From positions 1 through 64,000 of the forward strand of contig LUCM01004827.1 in assembly GCA_008360955.1 (NCBI GenBank): a stretch of DNA of 64,000 nt, written 5' to 3'. A program made the translations under genes and the position numbers. Source of the stretch: Fasciolopsis buskii (taxonomy: Eukaryota > Platyhelminthes > Trematoda > Plagiorchiida > Fasciolidae). Shown here piece after piece: positions 1 through 11,300 of this stretch. The notes beneath the pieces are model-generated. The model ran no database searches and was not told the origin of the DNA. It saw only the letters and a list, made by a program, of their open reading frames with translations. The first letter of the stretch is position 1; each line of letters opens with the position of its first letter.

Positions 1-190
1 ATCATGAGCAGTGCATATGGACCGCGCCCGAACTGGGACGCGAACCCGAACAAGGACGAACGATTGTGAGTCGAACGCCTTAGCCATTACGCTACCGGGC
101 AGGCTCTGAACGGTTTGTTGAACTTCAGCACATAATGTTGCACCTTTTTGTCACATAAAAGACTTGTAGACGGTGTCGAATGAGGTTGAC
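1..190 (-). repeat. tRNA-derived SINE fragment
   Basis: Read on the minus strand, bases 98-80 give an A-box-like stretch (TAGCGTAATGG) and bases 46-34 a B-box-like stretch (GGTTCGCGTCC), at roughly tRNA spacing. This is the internal RNA polymerase III promoter layout of a tRNA-derived SINE. The same segment, including the string GCTACCGGGCAGGCT, recurs at about 27681 and in a more diverged form at about 34190, which shows a dispersed family. The element is cut by the window edge. I do not see an intact cloverleaf, so this is not called a functional tRNA gene. Confidence 0.6.
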
Positions 191-3100
191 GTTTAATTTA
201 AACGAAGTTGATATTTTGATACAGATGTCTGTTCGATCTGGCTCCTCCGTCCGTATATGAATAATGCGGTAAACGATGCCAGTAAAAATACAACACATGT
301 AATATTTGAGGACTAGTTTTATTGCATGATAGAGTAAAATGATAAAGAACAGTTACTCGTCTCTTATTTATTTATTAGACTGAATAGCTGACCGAAAAAA
401 GTTTTGGAGGAAAACCCTCTGTTTTGTGAGCTTTTAACAACTCCCGTACTCACAATGGGTTTTCTATCATTTGAAGAACATCCCATCTGAATAATCGCAG
501 ATGAAGCCAGCCAGTTCCAGTCGTTGGGCTTTTTCACTAGGAGTCAAAGAAGGCACCTGATTTAACATGCCGGCGGTTGTATAAGATTGTTGGAGTTATT
601 TAGTTGGGAGTACATATCTATGGGATTGGCGTTAATCTCCTAAGCTTTGCAAGCCTAAACAGAACAACTCATTCATGTGCTGGCTTATGCGGGTGGATGC
701 ATTCCGTCAACATGAAGCTGGATCGCCACTTTCTGTTTGCCAATCAGTGATTTGGAATAAGTTATGTCAGTCCAATCGCCAATCCGAGACGGTAATAATT
801 GTCTAGAGGCATCTGCTTTATGCTTGTACGCCTAGGGGTTGCGAATCAGATCCTCCTCTGTCGTGGGGCATGTAAGATGCATTTTTCATTAGTCTACTAA
901 CGTCAACCGGATACAACAGTCAAAACTGTTCAGTCACTTCGTCGTTACTGGTACTCGTTCATAGATCTGAAATTACTGGGACTATCCGGAATTGTGCAGA
1001 AAATTGCTTTCCTTACCAATTTTTTGTAGATTTATGGTCTGCCTTTTTCTTTTGTTCTTATCAACGATACATCTCTCCCCTACCTTATGCAATTTAAGGC
1101 GCTTGCAGCACATTAACTTGGACGCCATTGCCAACAGATATTAACCGTGTTGTGCTTCCCGTTTGTTGGTCAAATATGTTTGGTGATTTTCCTTTTTCTG
1201 ATAGACGATTGACTCTGGTTGCACCAAAATTTTCAGTACTAATTTTCAGTACATTCCATCCTTACTCTGAACGGATCGCCCATATCGTGTCAGCAAATAT
1301 AAAACTTAGCCAGAACTGAATGTAGATTTAGAAAATATTTGATATTGTTAAAGTGTCAAATTCCTCCAAACAAAATGGAGATTGATCCACGCTCTTATTT
1401 GTTGGTATCTGAAAAAAATGCACGGCTTTCAACCATCTCTGAAAATCATAAAACGGGTCTCCACTCCCAATCTACTACTGACGAATATCAGATGACTATT
1501 TACAATGGACTACAGCTTCTTTATGAATTTATAAAAGAGCCGTAATTTTTTCTAACCTATCGTACATCAATCCGGAAGAAAATTGGTGTTTGTCCAACTT
1601 AGGTTTTTGGTCCACTTAAGATTCTGATAACCGAGTTCGGCGTTTAGATACCCGAGAGGCCTACGTGCTTGCGTTTTCATTTTGGCTGATAATGAAGCAC
1701 TTTTCTATTTGATCATTAAAGTGAGCAATCAGAGCATCGTGAAATTTACTTGGTGCACGCGAAAAGCAAATCAAAAGTGCAAGCTCGGGTTTGAATTTTT
1801 CGAAGGTGTTTGCCAATCTTACAATTAAGGCAAACATCAGCTGCTCAAAATTTGAAATAATCTATTCCGTCAAAGGGGGTTTAGAAGCTTGGTTTCACGT
1901 ATGTTACGAATGAATCATCTCACGGGCTTTAACTAAGTTTCAAAATATTTCCGTGGAGAACATTTTTGGAATCTCTTAGGAAACTGCAACCATTTGGCTG
2001 TCTCCTTTATTATTTTAGAAACTCAGCAACTACTTCTCTTGAAGATGACAGCATATCCACTTAGGATAAAGGCAGTCAATAACCAGTCGATGGCTCTGGT
2101 GTACTGTAAGGTGTCGCTTGTTTGCCTCTTTATAACGCAATTCAAAAAATCGTCTGCTACATTTACCCATCTGTAGAGTTAGTATGATATTTGTTTTCAA
2201 CTTCCGTCTGTCAGTCAGACCTGATGTCACCACATATTTCACATCATTTTGGCTTTAAATTTAATCTTGACAACTGCATCCAGTACGTTTTTGACTTGAA
2301 CCGTTACACGCCCCCGTCTCACCGTTCACTTTGAAGGAGAAGCGTTGGACGTAAGTTATATTGCTACAACTCAGGTGTTACTCTCGAAAATATTCTTCGT
2401 TGGTATGTACCCACCTAAGCTACTACCCACAAGGTGTAAGGTTTTCCTCCCATCAGTTTTGCTCCTAACCTTTAGCAATAGCCATTTGTGCTCAACAATA
2501 GGCTTTTACCCCTTTTTGACTTTCCTTGGTCTTCTGAAAGTTGCTTTTGGGCTTCTGTGTCGTGACCTCAAGGTGATCAGCGGGTTTCTAAGTTTACTTC
2601 GTATGCTTCGACTATCAGCATGCTTGCTAAACATACTGATGCTTATACGAAATTCGTGGGTAAGATACTGTCCAACAGAATCCGTCCACCGCACACCTAC
2701 TTGTGCGAATGTAAATTACAGCATGCTGAAACTTGATTGCAATGCAGTGTAAAACAATGCAATTTTTTGTTAACCTTTCTAAACCGCCGTCGGTGAAAGA
2801 GGGACAGTCGACAATCACCTAATCATCTCTTAAGGGGACGGCCGAGGAAAGTCTTTTCGATCTAGCGGAGGGTATTTGAGTTCGGAAAATGGTGCGCATG
2901 TATCGGTTGACGAGTTCAATGAATTTTCATTAAAAGTTTTGCTTATCAATATGATTTGAGAATTGTTTCAGTATCTTCATTCACGGAAAAAAACTACTGG
3001 CCTCTTTGTCGTATCACGACAGTTAAAACAATGAGCCGAGGTTAAACAGTGCATTATTAGGTAACTTTGTTTTTCTTCTGATTCCTTCGTGCTTTGAAAC

Positions 3101-5274
3101 ATCATCCGTCTGTTTGAGTGAGTGTCCAAAGTTTCATCTGAATTATTTCTGAGAGTATACTGATGTGTGCCAAGTGAGGGTTGAGTGAAAGTAGTGCGTA
3201 CTATTTGTATTCACAGTAGATTGCTTGAGGGGGAAGATCCCCATCCAAAAAAACTAAGAAGAATTAGAAAAAAAAGATTTTAGTTCTCTTCATTTATTTT
3301 TGGTAGGTTTTTGGAAATCGAAATCCGTGAGGCATTTTTGCCATTTCGAGTAAACTGTTAAATACTGAAATTTTAATATTTGGCTTTGTAAAGTGTTGCT
3401 CATATTAGCTCGGGTGATCTTACAGAACATTTTGATTTCCATCCTGATGCAGTATGGGAAACCAAATTTCAATAACGTTGGTATTATTTTTGGCAATTCT
3501 ATGGGTAATACGCTCGAGTACTAAATACTCACGGCGTATATGTATGATACCGAGAGCGCCTCAAATTTTGGATGGGAAGAATAACTATTAGACCAATGGT
3601 CATCCCTAAATGGAATGAATTCGAAATGAATTAATAAACGGCTGTCAGAAGAAAAAAACAGTGTGCGTGATCTGGTGAGATTTTGCATGGCAAGCATAAT
3701 AATAGTTCAAGAATGCGTAAGAGTGACTTGTTACAATATAGGCTCATAATCCCATGTCTGCTTCCTAGAAATTGTTCTTTCAGAAGCTCAAGAGCCAGAG
3801 TTCTTGATCAGCCGCCCAGGACTTCGAGTTTCATTTCCTAAATTTTCGAAACCCTAGGAACTAGAGTATGGTTCAGGGGCCCGCAACGGTTTGAATACAC
3901 ACGGCCCCTGTGTTGTTGATTAGGTCCTCAGACGGAACACTTATATTGAGGTTTTGTTAGACTGTATTCAACCTCAGTTAAGAAGAATTCATTGGGTTCA
4001 AAAGACAATAGTTATGTGGGAAAATGTTTGTGCCGGAGCTTTTGTCCTGCAGTCTTTTGTTTATTTTCAATGGTTCCGAGGACACCTGAGCTATGTACCG
4101 TACAATATATGAGCAGTAATTATGAAAGTCCTTTTGGTAAAAATGCCGTCAAATGACGCTACTACCAGATGGAGGAGTTTTATTATTAGTCATTCTTGGC
4201 ACTACGGATGAATGTTTTTCATTTACTGTCTAAGAAGTAGCATCAACCGCGAAACAACACAGTAAATCGTCTGAATCTTGTTAAGGGTTGTCATAGTAAG
4301 TTTGAGTAGCACTACAGCGACTTCTTTCTGGAAAGGCGAGAAATTGTTCACATCACAGTAATGACTGCTTATTTATCTCTGTATCCTTACTTTTGAGCTT
4401 ATCCAGTAAAGCCGATGGTCATATACCTTTTGGTAACGTTGATCTTCGGTGGTCAGATTTCACGCACATTGGTGAGTACGGAGGCTTAGAAGCGCAAGCG
4501 GTGCAAATTTTTTTCAAAAGACTAGAAATTCGTCTTGTTGAGGGCACAATTCGTTCCTTGTTTCCGGCTCGCTAACGTACTTCGCTCTTTGCCTGGCCAC
4601 TTAAAGATTAAACTAAGTGTGAGATAAAACATTTGACTTACTTTCGTTGATGAGCCGACTTGGAAAATTTGATAACGCCTTTTAAATGGTAATTTTGAGG
4701 CCACTGTACATCGTTTTGTCGTTGGTTTGTTCGGCAACTTTTAAATTCCAGCAGGAATGTCACGTTTCAGGTTCCAAATGAGAACTTCTGAATTCAGATT
4801 GCCAACGAGGTAACCAATTAGCCTTTGCCCATTGTTTAATGGATATCACAGTTGAATGGCATCATATAAACTGAGTAGGTCTGCCCTGACAGTGAAAGAA
4901 CTATGAGTTCTGAAAATACATGGCTGTAAACTTATGTTCATATTTTTCTGAATCTCCGACAGTACTCATAATCATCTCCCGACTCGAGAGTGACAACTTA
5001 ATTTGACATCAAGAAAACAACAAATAAATGCTATACATTTTCTTTCAATCCAAAGACGGTCACATTCACGAGTTTGATTTCCATCTGAGTACCCAGCGCC
5101 TTTGTTCTAAATAATTTTCTTTTGGTTCAACTTTGAATGACAATGGAACTGAATTCCGACACTGAACAAAGCACTTGACAGCGCCAAGAAGTGATATCAT
5201 TGCTGCTGCGCTACTACTACTACCGCTTTGACCCCTGTCGTTTTGGCTTACAGCAACACGGAATTCGAACGCTT
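191..5274. other. No supportable gene
   Basis: About 5 kb of AT-rich sequence upstream of POFUT2. Open frames here are short and show no recognised domain. The longest, 2345-2752, is hydrophobic and compositionally ordinary. A short string ACGGCCGAGGA near 2840 recurs near 14628 and 28169, hinting at an old dispersed repeat. The promoter and 5' untranslated region of POFUT2 should lie at the right end, but no specific element can be named. Confidence 0.6.
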
Positions 5275-5339
5275 ATGATGAAAACTTATTTCGCATTTAC
5301 CTTCGGCTTGTTCTTTGTACAGTTGGTCCACTGTAATAT
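5275..5339 (+). CDS. POFUT2: POFUT2 exon 1: start and signal peptide
   Basis: Two consecutive ATG codons (5275, 5278) open a frame rich in Phe, Leu and Val that ends in VHCN, a typical secretory signal peptide with a small residue near the expected cleavage site. This fits a luminal ER enzyme. The exon ends after two bases of a codon at GTAAGT. Reading through the donor gives an immediate TAA, so splicing is required. The start is chosen because it is the first ATG of the frame joining exon 2; further 5' non-coding exons are possible. Confidence 0.8.
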
Positions 5340-8300
5340 GTAAGTTTGCATTGATATGAAGCCTGCAGTTTAACAAGATTTCTTTTGTACGATGTGTTTC
5401 AGAGCGAGGGTTTTAATCTGCGACGTGATGTTTATATGCGCATTGTCAACGTTCTGCGGTGAGTTTTATTCCCAAATACGGCGACACATTTTACTTCCTT
5501 CTGTGACTTAGCATACGGGTGCATTGACCTCAGCAACTAATCACTGGCAATTGCATACTTCGTAGATTTTTGTAGTTGGTCCGGGAGTAGTGTTACAAGC
5601 AGTGCTAGTCTCCCTTTCATTCTGCGAGTCCAAATGTCAAGGCTGTTAGCCGAGATGAAATTAGCACTTGTTTCCTAATAAAGCAAATCCTGCGATCGCA
5701 ACGGCTTAGCAGTCGACGCGTCGGCATCAGTAGAAATCTAGTGCAACTCTGTTGAAATAGCAATACCTCAAAAATAGAGAACAATTAGATATGAATGTCT
5801 GATCAAGCTTCCCGGGAAGAAAGCCAGCTGCTGATTTTCATAGTCACAGCGAGACTGCACATGGCGTGATGGCTCAACGAACTATGCAGGATGGCTTATC
5901 TCAAGCCGAAGATCCAGTCATGTCTAGAAGGCCAATGGGTAGAAGTTGACGGACTAGTCTCCTGGTCCTCCAAGTTAGGGGTTGATTTGAGCCGGCAGCT
6001 CGATCGAAAACATGAGTGAAGAATTGCTTATACAAGTAGATTGGATTCCACTCAACCACACTCCGCTTCATTGCGGACAGGTTCTTGTTAGAACCAACGG
6101 CTTTGATTGAGAATACTAATCGTTCTTCTGCTTAGTGGCTGGACTACCTAGCAGTACTTGTCCACCATTTTCCATGAGTTACACGTCTACAAGTAATTCC
6201 ATTCTGCATCGGTCATCGCGCAGAAGAATCAGGAGTACGCTGCCCACTGCATCAAGCGGAGTGGCTAGTGATAAGTATGCTGCTGCTCAGAGTTCCCTTT
6301 CTTTTATTCAGCTTTCGTCCTCTGTACCCTTCCCATAAATGCCTCCACTAATAACTCGCCCGATAATCGCAACAGTTTATTTTCAGATAGTGTAGTAAGT
6401 GGTTTTCAATCTGTTAGTTCACATTTTCTCAAGCCTTGCCCGCCTCTGACTGTCGGTTCCTTCAATGTGCGCACTTTAATGCAGGCTGGCCAACAGGCTT
6501 GTTTAGCTCTGACAATGGACCTTCAAGGTGCAAAGTATTGTCACAAGAGTGGACGACGGCTGTGCCGAACTTCATGCTGGATAGAGAAGAACTAATGATT
6601 GTAGACCGTTCCACCGACATGGAGTATGCGTATGGGAAATGTTCGTCGGTTAGAGGTTTTCGACAGCCGATGTTTGCGTAGTATGGTTAGGATTGGATGA
6701 AGTGACCAAGTGAATAATGTGGAGATCAGGAATCCAATAATAAGTGTTGGATCTCAAAACAGCTTGTTTCAGCGTATAAAACTTAGTGGACTACGCTGGT
6801 CGGGTCACATGTTGCGTATGACAAACACTCATCGACCATATCGTGCCCTATTTTGTGTTCCTCCTAAGGAATGGAAGAAGCCATGTGGTAGTCGACAGGT
6901 GATGTGACAACGTGGAATGAGAAAATTTACAGCGAACTCAGGTAAAGTAGGTGTCTCACGTGTTCGTGGTTGGGGTCCGAAAGACTCGTCGGCTTGCTGG
7001 CTGGAGACACTTGAGGATATGGCAGTGAATCGTGAACACTGGCGATCGTGCTGTCATTTTCTATCGAATCAGAATGATTGAAAACACGTGCGTTTGTGCA
7101 GTTAGACTGTATTTCATGTGTTGGCTGCAGCAGCATCTTATCTTTTTCCCATCTGTGTGGGTTCACTCCCTGTTTCTCTTGAATATTCACCCTTTTTATA
7201 GACATATGTAACCGTGGGGAAAGGCAGCGGTCAGTGAGGCTTGCCTTGCTGTTTAACACTGAACGACAAAGATGAATAGACTCACTTTCGATTGATGTCT
7301 GCTACGTCCGTGAGACACGAATTCAGGATTCGAGTAGAGTAATTCAACTAACTGCGTCTAATATTTCATAAAGATATTTCTTCGGGAGCCGAAGCAGCTC
7401 AAGCTGTGGGTGAACGCGATGTAGGAATAGTCTTAAGTGAGAAGGTTGAAGCGGATCCCGGTTAACAATCGCTTGTGCGCTGTGAGACTACAAGAATTAG
7501 TCGGCGTCCGGGAAGGTAGTGGTGTTAAGCGCAACTTGTTTGTTAGCTCGCCATCCGCTCCAACAGACTGCAGCGCTGACATGCAGAAAGATAAGTTTTA
7601 TGACGGGCTCGTCTCTTTAGTTCGCAAGGGCAAAGGGTCTGACATTGTAGCGGTAGCAGGTGATTTTAATGCGCAAGTCAGAAAACAGTGCATCGGAACT
7701 TTGTTTAGGTGGGCGCTATACTTTGCCTGCTTAGGGCACAGAAAACAGGGACATTCTTCTTCACTTCTGTGCAGATAGTTGTTCATTTCTGTTTTATGCG
7801 AACTTCCGACAGTTCGCATCGCACGGCGACATGGCGCTCTAAAGCAACCAGTAGTCTGAATCAAATCGATCATATCGCAATAAGCTATCTTTGGCACGGT
7901 TCTCTCCAGAACTGTAGATCGTACTGGACCATATATATCAAATCGAACCATAAGGTAGTTTCAATGAAATTTTTGCTTCAGCTGAGCGGTCATCGATGCA
8001 GGCCACACGCCCGATTGGCCGTCGGACTTCTCTCTGATTCGGCTTTTGGCAACAGATGTGGACAGAAACTATTCGTCGAACTGTGAACCTCGACGAGCAG
8101 CAGTGTAAACGAGCGCTGGGACAAAATCAAGCAGGCTGTGTTGGACAAGGGTTTCGCCTGTGGTCCGAGATCTAGAGTTCATCAAAGACACTGGGTCTCG
8201 CAGGGGTCGCTGGGTCTGTTGGAGCAAAAACACCATCTCCCTAACTGTAAGGAGGTGAATAAGATGCGTCGAGATTTGCAGCGCCATTTGACGGCAAGCT

Positions 8301-11300
8301 TCAAGAGTGACCGTAAAAACTGGTGGTTTAAGGTAGCCCTTGATATGTTATTAGCGGCGGCTTCGGGAAACAGTCAAAAACTATTGATGCTCATGTACGA
8401 CACCGACAGGTGATGAACTTCAGTTAGTGAAATCATACGAGATAGAAGTGGCGGGCCCGCTCATAGCTAACTGCAAAGACCCGACCGTTGGGCTAAACAT
8501 TTTAAAGGTATTTTAACTGGCCATGCGCTTATTTAGTTAGTTGGGCTACTACAATGGGGAATTGTTGAGAGGTGTCTCTGAACCTTCTCCCCAACTGAAA
8601 TGGAGGTAGAGTCGAATGTTCGACTGCTGAAGAGGAGAAAAGTGGCTGGTCCCGCCGAACTGTCCCCAGTTCTTTTCAAATTGGGTGGAGAAGCCCTGGT
8701 AAAAGTAATTACCTCCTTGCTTCCTGATGTTTGGGATAGTGTATTTCGTTATCATGGGGTGAGCCACTGGTGGGATTGGTGGCACGGAATGACTAGTAGT
8801 TACCATGGCAGTAGTTTCATTCCGATAGTTATTATGATGGCTTCGATAATGCTACACCGTTTGACACTGGTTCGCGAGAGTTAACACCCATGAGCACCAG
8901 GCCGGATTCTGTTCAGGCTGAAGTTGAATCGATCCGATTTTCACATTTTACCAGTTTCTAGAGACGCATTACACACCTTCGGCCTGCAATCACAATTTTT
9001 CTCTACTTGAAAGCCGCCTTCGGCTCAGTCAAAAGAAAAGCGCTGTTCCGTGCACTTCACCGGAAGGGTATGTCAGAAATGTTCGTCAACTTCCTACGAG
9101 CATTGTACGTACATATGGTCGCTTGAGAGTAAACGCTGAACTATCAAGTTCTTTCGAAACGACATGGATTTCCCATCTCTCCGTTCTTGTATAGATTCGC
9201 CATCGGGTAGGTAATGAAGGGTGTTTTGGGAGGTCTTAAGGATATAAGCGTGGAACTGAGAATTGGCGAGAAGCTGTGTGAGCGGTGGCCAAGTGAGTAA
9301 GGTCGTGGCGTTTGGACGCGAAGGTCGCGAGTTCGAATCCTTCCACCGCCAGTCAACTTCCCCACTTGGCAGCCATCTGCTGACCTCGGCTACCTTCCTG
9401 AAAATTGATGTACACTGTTGTTTCACTAATAAAGGAAGTAAATGATGGAAGATGAGAGATTACGCAGACGATCTCGTGTGCTTGTTCGAAACTGCTGAAC
9501 ATGCGCAACGTGCTCGCGAGGGCTGCAGCTCCATTTGGCATGTACCATGCACCTTTAAAATATAAACGATGTTGCAAGACTAGACGACGGTTGGCTGGAG
9601 AGAAACTAACGATTATCGATCGTTTCAGTTGCATCGACAGCTGTGTGACGAACTATGGTAGCACAGTAGCTGCGTACGGTGGACTGAGGCACTTGTAGCA
9701 TCGGCCTAATATTTCGCTGAAGTTGAATGTTTGTGTACCGTTCCACGGTGTGCTCAGTTCTGTTGTATGGATACAAAATGTGGAGTCTGCTTGCCAGAGA
9801 TGCTCGTTGCTTGGGCGTTTCCCATTGCCGATATCTACGTCTATCGCTTGAATTGGGTAAAGTGACCGCACGCTGATGTGGTGGTTAGGATTCTGGTATT
9901 AGGTGTCAATTCGGAGGACATTTCACCTCAGCGTATGAAGCTTAGTAGACTTCACTGGTTGAGTCACGTTTCGCATATCACGAACCCTCATCTACCATAT
10001 CGCGCCCTATTTTCAGTTCCCCCACTGAGTGGTAGAAGCCATGTGGAGGTCAGCAAATGACGCGGCAGCGTGCAGTGAGAAAATGTACAATGAACTTAGG
10101 TGACGTATTTTTGGTCGGGATCCGCAAGATCCACCAACCAGCTGGCTATGGACGCTGAAGGATATGAGAGTGGACTGTGAACTGTGGCGACCGCGTTGCC
10201 ATTTTTGCCGGATCAGAATGATTGAAAAATGCATTTGTACAGTTGGGCTTTGTTCCGTGTGTTGGCTGTAGGTTCACTCTCTTTCCCCCTTGGGTATTCA
10301 TTCTTTCTATAGTAATCTGTTAATTTGAAAGGCAGTGACCAACGGGGCTTGCCCTGATGTTCAATCCTGAGTAGTGATGATGCGGATGAATGGATTGTTT
10401 TAATCAAGGTCGTTTGTTCTGGTTTCTCGTTCACTTAGGGCGTAGTGGATAAACACAGCTGATTTCTTTCAATTCCTCTAGTGACAATTTGAGCTTTTAT
10501 ACTATACGTTGATTTGCTGACATCCAATATATTAATTATGTTGATTCAATGAAAGTTCTATCGAGGAATATAGGTTTTTGTCAGCTAAATCATTCTTTTA
10601 TGTATCTCAAATAATTGATTGTTACTATACAGCTTGCTTCGTGAGCCGTCAAAACTTCCGGCGGGTTTAGGCTTGGAATTTAGCCCGTCTGATTCTGCGC
10701 ATCTGGAATGGACATTAGTTCTGCCCCCTTGGGGACCACTACCACACTGGTTCGCAGCACCTAATCATTCAGCGTTTGATTCCGAGGAACCTTGGCAACG
10801 CTTTGTCGGTTTGCGGTGGTCCACTTTTTTCGACTTACCCAGCCTCAACCAAGTGGTGCCGGTGATTGAATTCGAAGAATTTCAAAATATTCGTAAGTAA
10901 GGACATTTTTCCCGTTTGCCCTATTCTCTGTCCTAATTCTTATGAACAAAATCATTTTTCTGGTCGATCTCGCTTTTTAGTGAATCAGTAGTTTGTTGTC
11001 TTGCTGTATAATTTAACATTGGATGGGGCTATAGTTTTTCGCAATTTCGTCCGTTAATTACGCTAACCGTAAATATCTGACATATGTTTTGTGTGGTCAC
11101 CGTCTACTTAGAAGTTTTGCATAGCTTCGCGATTTTAAGGAACTAAACTGATGAAATGCCATTTGACAGCCACGATTCTTCCATTTGCCATGTTTCTCCT
11201 TGACTTTCATACGGTTACTAGAGGAAGTAGCCATAATTATAATGTAAAAACCCCTTCAACGAGTATTCTAGTTACATCAAAGCCACCATGGCTTCTTCAT

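Larger units (their letters stand above)
6130..10395 (+). mobile_element. RTE-type non-LTR retrotransposon, decayed and twice interrupted
   Basis: Remnant of an element with an AP endonuclease and a reverse transcriptase, lying in POFUT2 intron 2 in the sense direction. Endonuclease blocks are [11 protein letters not shown] (6446 on), then [14 protein letters not shown] (7288 on), then [12 protein letters not shown] and [11 protein letters not shown] (to about 7680) and QIDHIA (about 7862). Reverse transcriptase blocks are [17 protein letters not shown] (8602 on), [11 protein letters not shown] (about 9173-9205) and YADD (9461-9472). The C-terminal part carries [12 protein letters not shown] and [11 protein letters not shown] (9930-10025). 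The 3' UTR (about 10225-10395) is homologous to 7080-7275. Many frameshifts and stops make it inactive. The 5' end is approximate. Confidence 0.85.

Noticed and set aside
2345..2752. 135-codon open frame
   Set aside because: Hydrophobic, low in charged residues, starts with a non-ATG codon, and another frame is open on the opposite strand. No domain or splice support.
9282..9349. Functional tRNA gene
   Set aside because: The acceptor stem is perfect and the B box good, but the core is only 68 bases and the anticodon and T stems do not pair. It lies inside a repeat.
9094..9426. 110-codon minus-strand frame with [14 protein letters not shown]
   Set aside because: This is the antisense of the tRNA-derived SINE and RTE sequence. 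Similar conceptual peptides arise from SINE sequence in flatworm genomes and are not real proteins.
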